A stretch of DNA of 43,416 nt from Candidatus Peribacteria bacterium (GTDB taxonomy: Bacteria; Patescibacteriota; Gracilibacteria; Peribacterales; Peribacteraceae), in contig SICS01000005.1 of assembly GCA_009691305.1 (NCBI GenBank), positions 1 to 43,416 of the forward strand, written 5' to 3'. Within the stretch, counting starts at the first letter, position 1. Each line of letters begins with the position of its first letter. Shown here piece by piece: positions 17,514 through 27,199 of this stretch. A model generated the notes under the pieces. That model made no database searches. It was not told the origin of the DNA and saw nothing but the letters and a program-made list of their open reading frames with translations. The translations under genes and the position numbers were made by a program.

Positions 17514-19181
17514 ATGGAAATCGGCCTCAAGGGGTCGATCCCGACGTTTGCCGGAGGCCTTGGTGTGCTTGCGGCGGATTTGATGCGGTCAGCCGCTGAC
17601 CTCTCATTACCTGCAGCGTGCGTCACGGTCTGTTGGAAGCACGGCTACCTTCACCAGCATATCCGTCCCGACGGTTCACAGGATTACGAGGACATGGAAT
17701 GGAATCGCGAGAAGGAACTCGAACGTTTGCCCGAGCGCGTGACGGTGAAGATCGAAGGCCGCGACGTGGTAGTCGGAGTCTGGGTTTTGAAATTACAATC
17801 ACATGTTGAGGGGAGCGCCCTTTCTGGGCGCGGGCAGAAAGCCCGCTCCTCTGCCGGTGTCCCGGTCTACTTCCTCGATACCGACGTCCCCGAAAATTCC
17901 CCCCAAGACCGTGCGATCTGTGACCGCCTGTACGGCGGCGACCAGGCCATGCGCATTACGCAGGAGGTCGTTCTGGGCTTCGGCGGTGTCAAAATGCTGC
18001 GTGCGCTAGGGCACAAGGACATCACGTACTTCCACATGAACGAGGGCCACTGTTCGTTCCTCACGCTCGAACTCCTCCGCGAAAGGGGATTCAAGGACGA
18101 TGAGGTCCGGAAGTCCTGCGCCTTCACTACCCACACGCCGATCAAAGCGGGGCACGACGAGTTCGGCTACGACCTTGCCTACCGCATCGTCGGTGACGGG
18201 TTGCCGTGGCACATCAAGAAACTTGCGGGCGAGAACGCACTCTCCATGACGGAACTTGCGATGTCGCTGAGCCATTACACGTGCGGCGTTTCCAAAGTGC
18301 ACGGGCAGGTCTCGAGCAAGATGTTCAACCGCCCCATCGACTCGATCACCAACGGCGTGAACCACATCGAGTGGGCGTCCCCCGAGATGCAGGAGCTCTT
18401 CGATGAGCTGATCCCCAACTGGCGAAAGGACCCCTTGCAGCTCCTGAAAATGAGCCGGGACATCCCCGACGACAAGCTCTGGAAAGCCCATCAGAAAGCC
18501 AAAAAGAAGCTACTTACGCTCGTGAATGCCTCCCAGGGTGAACACCCGTTCTCCGAAGACGTGCTCACGATCGCGAGCGCCCGCCGCGTCGTCCCGTACA
18601 AACGCCCCGAACTCCTCTACACGAACCTGGATCGCCTTCGGCAGGTCGGGGATGGGAAGATCCAGATCATCCACGCCGGCAACGCCCACCCCCATGACCA
18701 ATTCTCCATGGACGTGATCCGCCACATGATCGAGCAGTCGTGGGAACTGCGCGGGTGCATCAAGATCGCGTACCTCCCCAACTACAACCCGGACCTCGCC
18801 AAGCTCCTCGTCTCCGGCGCCGACGTGTGGCTCAACACGCCCACGCGGCTGCACGAGGCGTCGGGCACCTCGGGCATGAAGGCGTGCCTCAATGGCGTGC
18901 TCAACCTTTCGACGCTCGACGGCTGGTGGATCGAAGGCTATGCGATGGATCCCGAAGCGGGGTGGAGGATCGGGCCACTGGCGTCCTCTCTCAGCCCTGA
19001 TGACACGCGCCAGATCGATGCCGAAGACCTCTACACGCAGCTGCAGTACCAGGTGATCCCTGAGTACAACTACGAGGGCCGCGCGCGGTGGCTGCGCCGT
19101 ATGAAGCGCGCGATTGGGCTCATGGGGTACTTCAACGCCAACCGGTGTGTGCTCGAGTATTGGGAGAAGGCCTGGAAATAA
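17514..19181 (+). CDS. glgP: alpha-glucan (glycogen) phosphorylase
   Basis: MEIGLKGSIPTFAGGLGVLAADLMRSAADL, TTHTPIKAGHDEF, ARRVVPYKRPEL, TPTRLHEASGTSGMKACLNGVLNLS. The conserved reading frame extends upstream of this ATG to about 17460. Confidence 0.88.
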   Translation: MEIGLKGSIPTFAGGLGVLAADLMRSAADLSLPAACVTVCWKHGYLHQHIRPDGSQDYEDMEWNREKELERLPERVTVKIEGRDVVVGVWVLKLQSHVEGSALSGRGQKARSSAGVPVYFLDTDVPENSPQDRAICDRLYGGDQAMRITQEVVLGFGGVKMLRALGHKDITYFHMNEGHCSFLTLELLRERGFKDDEVRKSCAFTTHTPIKAGHDEFGYDLAYRIVGDGLPWHIKKLAGENALSMTELAMSLSHYTCGVSKVHGQVSSKMFNRPIDSITNGVNHIEWASPEMQELFDELIPNWRKDPLQLLKMSRDIPDDKLWKAHQKAKKKLLTLVNASQGEHPFSEDVLTIASARRVVPYKRPELLYTNLDRLRQVGDGKIQIIHAGNAHPHDQFSMDVIRHMIEQSWELRGCIKIAYLPNYNPDLAKLLVSGADVWLNTPTRLHEASGTSGMKACLNGVLNLSTLDGWWIEGYAMDPEAGWRIGPLASSLSPDDTRQIDAEDLYTQLQYQVIPEYNYEGRARWLRRMKRAIGLMGYFNANRCVLEYWEKAWK

Positions 19182-19290
19182 GAACGAGGTTTGTCGAGTG
19201 TGCCGAATATCCCTGCACGAAGCCATTTTACGCATCGTTGCACAACGCGAAGGGACGGGCGTACGATTCACGAATCTCCCCCCTTTCTCT

Positions 19291-19752
19291 ATGGTCAAGA
19301 CCCTCACACGCAAGAAGAAGCTCACCCTTCGACCCCGCTCAGGGCAAGCGGCAAAGAAGCCCGTGATGAAGAAGGGGAAGGCAAAAGTGATGAAGATGAA
19401 GTCGAAATCCAAAGTGAAGTCCAAGGCCAAGAAGGCGATGGTGAAGAAGGTGGCGAAGAAGGTCACCAAGAAACTCATGAAGAAGACCGTCGCCAGGAAG
19501 GCGGCGATGGCCGGCACGCTCGGTAAGGTTGTCCATTACTACGATAAAATCGGCGTCGCCATTGTCAAACTCACCGGCACCATTACTGTCGGCGAGCTTC
19601 TCACGTTCCGCCGCGGTGAGCGCGAATTCACTCAGCCTGTCAGCTCCATCCAGATCGACCACAAGCCCGTGAACAAAGCCGGCAAAGGCAAGGTGGTCGG
19701 CATTAAAGTCGTCCAGGTCGCCGACCCCGGAACCCTCGTCTTCAATGGCTGA
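19291..19752 (+). CDS. Lys-rich tail fused to an EF-Tu domain-2-like beta-barrel
   Basis: Start MVKTLTRKKK; about 70 residues of K-rich repeats, then GKVVHYYDKIGVAIVKLTGTITVGELLTF...FTQPVSSIQIDHKPV. Confidence 0.65.
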   Translation: MVKTLTRKKKLTLRPRSGQAAKKPVMKKGKAKVMKMKSKSKVKSKAKKAMVKKVAKKVTKKLMKKTVARKAAMAGTLGKVVHYYDKIGVAIVKLTGTITVGELLTFRRGEREFTQPVSSIQIDHKPVNKAGKGKVVGIKVVQVADPGTLVFNG

Positions 19753-19799
19753 TTCCAGACCCTAATCCCTAATCTTCTAATCCCTAATCCCTATCTCCC

Positions 19800-19967
19800 A
19801 TGCCCGTCTGCGGTTCCTGCCACAAAGAGATCAGCGTCTGCACTATCTGCGAAGGGTTGCTCTGCAGCTCTGGCTGTGAGCACCGTGTGGAGGATGGCTG
19901 TGCGTGCGAGGAAGAGGATCTGGTTGAGGATGAGCCCGAAGCGGAGAAAGATGAAGATGAGGAATAA
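19800..19967 (+). CDS. 55-aa Cys-rich putative zinc-binding protein with acidic tail
   Basis: Translated by hand: MPVCGSCHKEISVCTICEGLLCSSGCEHRVEDGCACEEEDLVEDEPEAEKDEDEE; eight Cys. Absent from the ORF track. Confidence 0.55.
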   Translation: MPVCGSCHKEISVCTICEGLLCSSGCEHRVEDGCACEEEDLVEDEPEAEKDEDEE

Positions 19968-20051
19968 AGGCGGAGGGGCACGGCATGCCGTGCCCGTATA
20001 TGGATGGTTTGATGGTGGATTGTTGAATGGCTCAATGGTTAAATTGTTGGC

Positions 20052-20852
20052 ATGCAGAAGCTCCAGATTGTCGGTGCGTTGAACGTGACGCCGGATTCCT
20101 TCTATGACGGCGGGAAGTATCTCGACGTTGCCGCTGCAGTTGAGCGTGGTGCTGTGATGATCGCGGATGGCGCAGACGTGATCGAGATCGGGGGACAGTC
20201 GAGCGTGAGTGCTCCACTGGTTCCTGCTCATGAAGAACTGCAGCGCGTCATTCCCGTCCTCACGGCACTCCATCAGAAATTTCCGAGGCAGCAGTTCAGT
20301 GTCGATACGATGTCTGCTGTGGTTGCGGAAGAATCCATCAAGAACGGAGCGACGATCATCAACGACGTCTCCGCAGGTCGCCGCGATCCGCGTCTGCTCT
20401 CGGTGGCCGCGGATGCCGGATGTTCTCTGGTGCTCATGTACAGCAAAGACCTCCCGCCGACGGACAAGGCTGACCGGCAGTACGACGATGTCATTGCCCA
20501 CATCAAGGACTTCCTCTCCGAGCGTGTGGCCGCAGCGGTCGCATCCGGGATCTCCAAGGACAAGATTATCCTCGATCCGGGGCTCGGATACTTCGTCTCC
20601 GCGGATCCCCAGTATTCCTTCCAGATCCTCGCGCGGCTCCGGGAATTTGTTTCCCTTGAGTTCCCGATATTTCTTAGCCCATCGCGAAAATCGTTCCTGG
20701 CCGGTCCGCAGAAACTTCCGCCAGAAGATCGCCTTCCGGCTACCATCGCGGCATCAGTAATTGCCATTCTCAATGGAGCCTCCTACATCCGGACACACGA
20801 TGTGAAGGAGGTCCGACGCGGGTGCGAGGTCGTTATTGAACTCCCGGAATGA
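20052..20852 (+). CDS. folP: dihydropteroate synthase
   Basis: NVTPDSFYDGGKYLD, NDVSAGRRD, SPSRKSFLAG, YIRTHDVKEV. Confidence 0.85.
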   Translation: MQKLQIVGALNVTPDSFYDGGKYLDVAAAVERGAVMIADGADVIEIGGQSSVSAPLVPAHEELQRVIPVLTALHQKFPRQQFSVDTMSAVVAEESIKNGATIINDVSAGRRDPRLLSVAADAGCSLVLMYSKDLPPTDKADRQYDDVIAHIKDFLSERVAAAVASGISKDKIILDPGLGYFVSADPQYSFQILARLREFVSLEFPIFLSPSRKSFLAGPQKLPPEDRLPATIAASVIAILNGASYIRTHDVKEVRRGCEVVIELPE

Positions 20853-21702
20853 TCACGAAGTTCACGATCGCCAAACTCATCATGATAATGATCGAGCCGA
20901 TCGCGGCACGGACCAGGAGGCTTTTCGACTTGGTGTAGGCTTCCTCGCTGCCCATGCTGAGAACCAGGGAGAAGCCCGCGTAGACCACGACAATGAGGGC
21001 CGCGAGCCCTAGGAACCCCATTATGTAACTCACCGGCCGCATGATGGCCGCCAGAATCGGGGCGGGATTGCCTGTCGATTCCACAAACCCCCCGCTCAGG
21101 ACGAAGCGCATCACAAGCAGGATGAGGCCGGCCGCGACGCTGAAGATCGTTTTCCGGATGTTGCCGATGGCTTCCTCGCCCGTCGATTGCCCGATGGCCT
21201 TCAGTGCCGTGAGGATCAGGATCAGCACCGCGAGTGATGCGACGATCATGAGCACCCAGTTCACGACGCCGTTCACCTCGGTCGTGAGGATGCCGACGCC
21301 GACGTCGATGTTCCCCTGCTGGACCTCGCCCGTGGTGCCGTAGAACGCGGCGATGAACGGGTCGATCAGCCAGACCATGATCAAGCCTGCAATGGTGCTG
21401 CTCATGACCGTGCGTGCCTTGGTGAGGATGTCGTCTTCCTGCCCGATGATCATGCGGTAACCGTAGATCACCATCACAACCACAGCGATCACGGTCAGGA
21501 GCGGGCGGAACTTGCCCACGACCATCTGGACCAGTTGGATGAACCCGCAGGCCGTGCTGCCCGAACACATGCCGTTGTCGTACATGAACGGCAGGAAGCC
21601 ACTGATGTTATTTACCGTTTCGCCGATGATCCCGTATTGCGCGTAGGCCGTTGCGGGGACCAGGAGGGCGATTGCCGGCAGGAGGAGGCGAAGAAGGCGC
21701 AT
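20833..21702 (-). CDS. signal-peptide multi-pass membrane protein with TrbC/VirB2-like repeats
   Basis: VIYGYRMIIGQEDDILTKARTVMSSTIAGLIMVWL and VVYAGFSLVLSMGSEEAYTKSKSLLVRAAIGSIIIMM blocks. Confidence 0.55.
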   Translation of the reverse strand: MRLLRLLLPAIALLVPATAYAQYGIIGETVNNISGFLPFMYDNGMCSGSTACGFIQLVQMVVGKFRPLLTVIAVVVMVIYGYRMIIGQEDDILTKARTVMSSTIAGLIMVWLIDPFIAAFYGTTGEVQQGNIDVGVGILTTEVNGVVNWVLMIVASLAVLILILTALKAIGQSTGEEAIGNIRKTIFSVAAGLILLVMRFVLSGGFVESTGNPAPILAAIMRPVSYIMGFLGLAALIVVVYAGFSLVLSMGSEEAYTKSKSLLVRAAIGSIIIMMSLAIVNFVIIPGVQ

Positions 21703-22538
21703 TAGATGGCGATAAATGCGGTGACGAGCGAGTAGGAGACGAGCACGAGGATCAGGGCGACGATGGCCGTCTTGATGACGTTCTTGGCCTTGTCCTTGAG
21801 GCCTTCGTCCACCGACACGATCAGCATGACGCCGCCCACGATGATCGCGAGCAGCGCGAGGAACCCCAGGATCATAAGCAGGTAGTTGGAGATGCCGACG
21901 ATCTCGACCGCAATCGCTCTGGAACTGCCGAAGCCCGGCATAACCGCGACCGCGATGGCGTTGGCAAGCATGATGATGCCCGTACCGATGAAGCCGGCGA
22001 TCAGGCGAGACCTTGCCTTCGTCACTTGTTCCTCCTGCCCCTGCGAACTGATGAGGCGGATCGCCTGGATCACGATGTTCACCATCAGCGTGATACCAGT
22101 GATCATCTTGAAGTACGTCACCACGTTCCCCGCGCCCTGTTCCACCACGCCCTGGTTCACGATCGCGATGCCCGCGTAACTCGGGGCGATCGCCATCACG
22201 AGGAATTGCGAGAGGCCCACGGTCGTGAGGCCAGCGATGATGTAGATGAACGACGTGCGTGCGTCTTTTGTGACAGCCTCATCGGAACTGTATTGCACAA
22301 GCCATCGTGAGGCGGTGAACAGCATGAAGATCGCAACCGCGACGATGGCCACCTGCATGGCGGTAATGATTTTGACGAAGATATACACGCCCAATCCTTC
22401 TGCCCCGCCTCCTCCGCCGTTGCAGGGGAGGATGTTGCAAAGTCCCATAATCGACCCGGGGTCGATCGTGAAGGCATGCGCAGCGGTCGGAATGAGGATT
22501 CCGAGGGTTACAGCCATTAATGCGCGGAGCAGTGTCAT
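21702..22538 (-). CDS. second signal-peptide membrane protein with TrbC/VirB2-like repeats
   Basis: IRLISSQGQEEQVTKARSRLIAGFIGTGIIMLANAIA and VSVDEGLKDKAKNVIKTAIVALILVLVSYSLV; stop overlaps the next start (TAATG). Confidence 0.55.
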   Translation of the reverse strand: MTLLRALMAVTLGILIPTAAHAFTIDPGSIMGLCNILPCNGGGGGAEGLGVYIFVKIITAMQVAIVAVAIFMLFTASRWLVQYSSDEAVTKDARTSFIYIIAGLTTVGLSQFLVMAIAPSYAGIAIVNQGVVEQGAGNVVTYFKMITGITLMVNIVIQAIRLISSQGQEEQVTKARSRLIAGFIGTGIIMLANAIAVAVMPGFGSSRAIAVEIVGISNYLLMILGFLALLAIIVGGVMLIVSVDEGLKDKAKNVIKTAIVALILVLVSYSLVTAFIAI

Positions 22539-22545
22539 ATTTCGG

Positions 22546-22590
22546 TTCCCGCCTTCGCTCCTTCGGAGCTTCGGCGGGCAGGCAGCGAAA
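22546..22590. repeat. 42-nt repeat identical to one at about 13157-13198
   Basis: GTTCCCGCCTTCGCTCCTTCGGAGCTTCGGCGGGCAGGCAGC at both sites. Confidence 0.85.
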
Positions 22591-22640
22591 TCCAATAATT
22601 ATACCAGAAAATGATGTTTTCTGGAACGCCTTCTAAAGCC

Positions 22641-22706
22641 TAGCAGCAGCCCTTCGTGGCTGCGGTAATCGCGGAAAATACCGCGCCCGCGAAGGGGCGC
22701 TGCTGG
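22641..22706. repeat. family-A double-hairpin element
   Basis: AGCAGCCCTTCGTGGCTGCGGTAATCGCGGAAAATACCGCGCCCGCGAAGGGGCGCTGCT. Confidence 0.75.
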
Positions 22707-22739
22707 TATAAATCCCAGCCCTAGCCCTATACTTCCCGT

Positions 22740-23438
22740 ATGCAATACTCCATTAACCCGAGCCAACCCCTCACGATCTCGTCTTCCACGGAATCAACAG
22801 TCTATGGCCTTTTCGCTCTCGCGATGGGGCTGACGCTCGTGGGCGTCTTTATCGGCATCGAGTTCGCCGTGCAGCTTTTTAGCAGCGGTATGGGCATCGT
22901 CCTCATCGTCGTCGAACTCGGCATCATTCTCACCTCACGTTTGTGGATGAACAAATCTCCACTGAATATCATCCTCTTCGGCCTCTTTCCCCTCATCTCG
23001 GGCATCACGATTACGCCGTACATCCTCTACGTGCTACTGGAGTACGCCAACGGCGCCTCCATCCTCATCAACGCGTTCGCCGCGACCACGTGCATGGGTC
23101 TGGCCGCCGCGGTCTTCGCGCGCACCACGCAGTGGAACCTCGCCGTGATGGGACGCGGATTACTCTTCGCCCTGCTCGGCCTGGTGGCCATGGGTTTGCT
23201 TCAGCTCTTCATCCCGTCGTTCCGCACGAGCGGCATGGAGCTCCTGATCTCCGGCGCCGGCGTCGTGATCTTCGCCCTCTTCACGGCCTACGATATCCAG
23301 CGCGTCCAACAAATGGCCAATGTCGGCGCGAATCCGTTCATGCTCGCGTTGACCCTGTATCTCGACCTGTTCAACCTCTTCCTCTACGTGCTTCGGTTCA
23401 TGCTGGCGGTGTCGGGGAATAGGAGGCGGACCTGGTGA
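22740..23438 (+). CDS. Bax inhibitor-1/YccA family membrane protein
   Basis: TM pattern and FALFTAYDIQRVQQMA...ALTLYLDLFNLFLYVLRFM signature; TATACT-N6-ATG. Confidence 0.85.
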   Translation: MQYSINPSQPLTISSSTESTVYGLFALAMGLTLVGVFIGIEFAVQLFSSGMGIVLIVVELGIILTSRLWMNKSPLNIILFGLFPLISGITITPYILYVLLEYANGASILINAFAATTCMGLAAAVFARTTQWNLAVMGRGLLFALLGLVAMGLLQLFIPSFRTSGMELLISGAGVVIFALFTAYDIQRVQQMANVGANPFMLALTLYLDLFNLFLYVLRFMLAVSGNRRRTW

Positions 23439-23496
23439 AAAATGCCCTTCCAGAGGCCTTTACTTCCTCTAATCCAAGCCCTAAACTCTCCGCACT

Positions 23497-23682
23497 ATGG
23501 GCAAGAGACCTACCCCTAAAAAGCGAAAGGCCAAGTCCAACGGGCGGACCCAGCACAGCATTTACCTGTTGAAGGAAGTGCGTCGCCTGCGTAACCGCCA
23601 GAATTCGCCGTACGGTGGTCCGGTCCCTCCGAGGGATAGGGCGGAGAAGGCATTGGAGAAGATCACACGGGTGAAGGCCTGA
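23497..23682 (+). CDS. small basic protein, possibly divergent ribosomal protein L32
   Basis: MGKRPTPKKRKAKSNGRTQHSIYLLKEVRRLRN; next to nusB-rnc. Confidence 0.4.
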   Translation: MGKRPTPKKRKAKSNGRTQHSIYLLKEVRRLRNRQNSPYGGPVPPRDRAEKALEKITRVKA

Positions 23683-23761
23683 CGCCATTCCTCGTTACGT
23701 TCGCGTCTCCAACGCGAACTACTCGGAATGACAGCCGATGGTTTTCCGCTATGATTAGAGC

Positions 23762-23878
23762 ATGGCTCGTCGTCGTCACCTCTCCCGCATCGCTGTCATG
23801 CATCCCTCGATACGCTCGCCGCTCCGCAGCGAGCTACTCGGGATGACAGTGATGTCCCCCCCATTGTGTTATGGCTAG
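23762..23878 (+). CDS. 38-aa upstream ORF whose first 13 residues equal the NusB N-terminus
   Basis: TATGAT-N6-ATG; MARRRHLSRIAVM then repeat-encoded HPSIRSPLRSELLGMTVMSPPLCYG*; its stop overlaps the nusB start (ATGGCTAG). Confidence 0.6.
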   Translation: MARRRHLSRIAVMHPSIRSPLRSELLGMTVMSPPLCYG

Positions 23879-24275
23879 AAGGAGACATCTTTCTCGGATT
23901 GCGGTGATGCAGGTTTTATTTGAGCGCGAGAGGCATCCCTCGATGCTCCCGCCGGAGAAGGCTCTTGAAGCGAATGCGCATGAGCTGGGCGAGTACGATG
24001 GCGATTTTGCCCTGATGCTCTTGGCCGGCGTCTTGGAGAAGGAGCAGGAGGTCAAAGATGCGGTGCAGCTGAATGCCCCACAATGGCCGCTGGAGCGAAT
24101 GGACCCTATCTCCCGCTGCATCCTGATCGTCGGGGCATATGAGCTCCTCTTCAACAAGGACGCCCCGCCTGCGGTCGTCATGAACGAGGCCATCGAAATC
24201 GCTAAGGAATACGGTACGGAGGAGGGTGGGAAATTCGTGAACGGAGTGCTGAATGCCATTGCTCACGCTGGCTGA
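23871..24275 (+). CDS. nusB: transcription antitermination factor NusB
   Basis: MARRRHLSRIAVMQVLFE...RCILIVGAYELLFNKDAPPAVVMNEAIEIAKEYGTEEGGKFVNGVLNAIA. Confidence 0.9.
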   Translation: MARRRHLSRIAVMQVLFERERHPSMLPPEKALEANAHELGEYDGDFALMLLAGVLEKEQEVKDAVQLNAPQWPLERMDPISRCILIVGAYELLFNKDAPPAVVMNEAIEIAKEYGTEEGGKFVNGVLNAIAHAG

Positions 24276-24298
24276 TCTCGGATGGTACACTGTCGCCA

Positions 24299-24991
24299 AT
24301 GGCTCATCCTGTTTCACTGACGGATCTGGAAAAGGTAATCGGCATCAACTTCAAGAAGAAGGACTTCCTTCGACAGGCGCTCATCCATCGCTCTGCGGTC
24401 CGCGAGAGCCAGGCGTATGGCAACAATGAACGGCTCGAATTCCTGGGTGATGCGGTTCTTGAGCTCGCCGCCACGGAGTACCTCTTCCAGCTGTCCGATA
24501 AGGCCGAAGGCGAGCTGACCAACTGGCGCTCGGCACTGGTGCAGGGCGAACATTTGGCGGAGGTCGCCAGTGAACTCGACCTGGGTAAATACCTCTCCAT
24601 GAGCCGTGGCGAGGAAGCGAGCGGCGGCCGCACCAAGGTCAGCACGATGGCGAACGCCCTTGAGGCTCTCATCGGCGCGATCTATCTGGATAAGGGCTAC
24701 GACGTCAGCAAGAAGTTCTGCGAGGACTTCATCCTGCGCGACTTAGACCGCCTGCTGGCAGCCGGCAAGCACCGTGACGAGAAGAGCGTCTTCCAGGAAA
24801 TGGTGCAGGAGAAATCGGGCGTGACGCCGCACTACGAAGTCGTCGAAGAAGAAGGCCCTGACCATGATAAGCAGTTCACGACGGCCGTGTTCATCGCCGA
24901 TGAGAAGGTCGCCGAGGGGAAGGGGAACAGTAAACAGCGCGCGGAACAGGCCGCGGCGAAGGCGGCGTTGAAGGTGAAGGGGTGGAAGTAA
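24299..24991 (+). CDS. rnc: ribonuclease III
   Basis: NERLEFLGDAVLEL, ALEALIGAIYLDKGY, C-terminal dsRBD; TACACT-N7-ATG. Confidence 0.92.
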   Translation: MAHPVSLTDLEKVIGINFKKKDFLRQALIHRSAVRESQAYGNNERLEFLGDAVLELAATEYLFQLSDKAEGELTNWRSALVQGEHLAEVASELDLGKYLSMSRGEEASGGRTKVSTMANALEALIGAIYLDKGYDVSKKFCEDFILRDLDRLLAAGKHRDEKSVFQEMVQEKSGVTPHYEVVEEEGPDHDKQFTTAVFIADEKVAEGKGNSKQRAEQAAAKAALKVKGWK

Positions 24992-25049
24992 TCGTGGGAG
25001 CAGCGCGGGTATACTTGCCCGCGATTGTAGCCGAAATAGCCCTATTTTT

Positions 25050-25382
25050 TCAGTGCGCCGGTCCAGCGAGCGTCGAAAGCTTTTGTTCCAGACTTTCAAG
25101 AGAAGGGTAGCGCGGGTCTTCTTTGAATGTTGACTTCACGCCTCCCAACACCTGCAGGTAGCCCTTTGCGTTTGGATTGTGCCTGTCCTGTTCATTTGGA
25201 TACTTCGAGAGTAGTTCCATCCACTTCAGCTCGTCGGGAGTTAACGACAATATTTCCCCAACTCTTTGCGTATAGGCAATCGCAAGCGTGGCCGGATTGG
25301 CCGGATCAGCATTTTTCGAATTGACGACGTTTTCTATGGCACTTCTATGAGTGGTGCCAGAATTTGTGCGTTCGGTAGTCAT
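25050..25382 (-). CDS. hypothetical protein
   Basis: 110-aa ORF with TATAAT-N6-ATG. Confidence 0.55.
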   Translation of the reverse strand: MTTERTNSGTTHRSAIENVVNSKNADPANPATLAIAYTQRVGEILSLTPDELKWMELLSKYPNEQDRHNPNAKGYLQVLGGVKSTFKEDPRYPSLESLEQKLSTLAGPAH

Positions 25383-25445
25383 ATAGATATTATACCAAAA
25401 AAATCACTAAATGTAAATGTTCTCCAATTGACTCTTACTAAGCCC

Positions 25446-25877
25446 TCACCCCATCTTAATCTCGATATCCACGCCGCTCGGCAAACTTAATGACTGCAAG
25501 CTCTCGACCGTCTTAAACGTGGTCTCTGTCAGGTCGATCAACCGGCGGTGCGTGCGCATTTCGAACTGGTCGCGGGCGTCCTTTTTGACGAACGTCGAAC
25601 GGTTCACGGTGAACTTGCGGATGTGCGTGGGGAGGGGGATCGGGCCGTGGACCACCGCGCCGCTGCGCTCTGCCGTCTCGATGATCTTCAACGCGGCCTC
25701 ATCGAGGACCGTGTGGTCGAACGCGCTCAGGCGGATGCGGATCTTGGGTTCGGTGGGTTTCTTCTTTGTTGCGGGTTTTACGTCGATGGTGGCCGACGCG
25801 GAAGCAACCTTTTTCTTCGGCGCAGCCTTAGCCCCAGCCGGCTTCTTTATCGATGGTTTCTTGGCGGGGGGGAGCAT
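25446..25877 (-). CDS. rpsJ: ribosomal protein S10 with Lys/Ala-rich N-terminal extension
   Basis: [50 protein letters not shown]; downstream of tuf. Confidence 0.9.
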   Translation of the reverse strand: MLPPAKKPSIKKPAGAKAAPKKKVASASATIDVKPATKKKPTEPKIRIRLSAFDHTVLDEAALKIIETAERSGAVVHGPIPLPTHIRKFTVNRSTFVKKDARDQFEMRTHRRLIDLTETTFKTVESLQSLSLPSGVDIEIKMG

Positions 25878-25912
25878 AGGAGGGAAAGAACAGGGGGCAA
25901 TGATGGATGCGG

Positions 25913-25940
25913 TAGGGGCGTAGCATGCTACACCCCTACA
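25913..25940. repeat. palindrome between tuf and rpsJ
   Basis: GTAGGGGCGTAGCATGCTACACCCCTAC. Confidence 0.7.
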
Positions 25941-25952
25941 ACGTGAAATTGC

Positions 25953-27134
<1,182 letters not shown>

Positions 27135-27199
27135 AACGAGGTTGGGAAAAGAGAGAAAAGGCTCCTACTAAAGCCAGAGTAGCCTTTTTTAGCCGGGGC

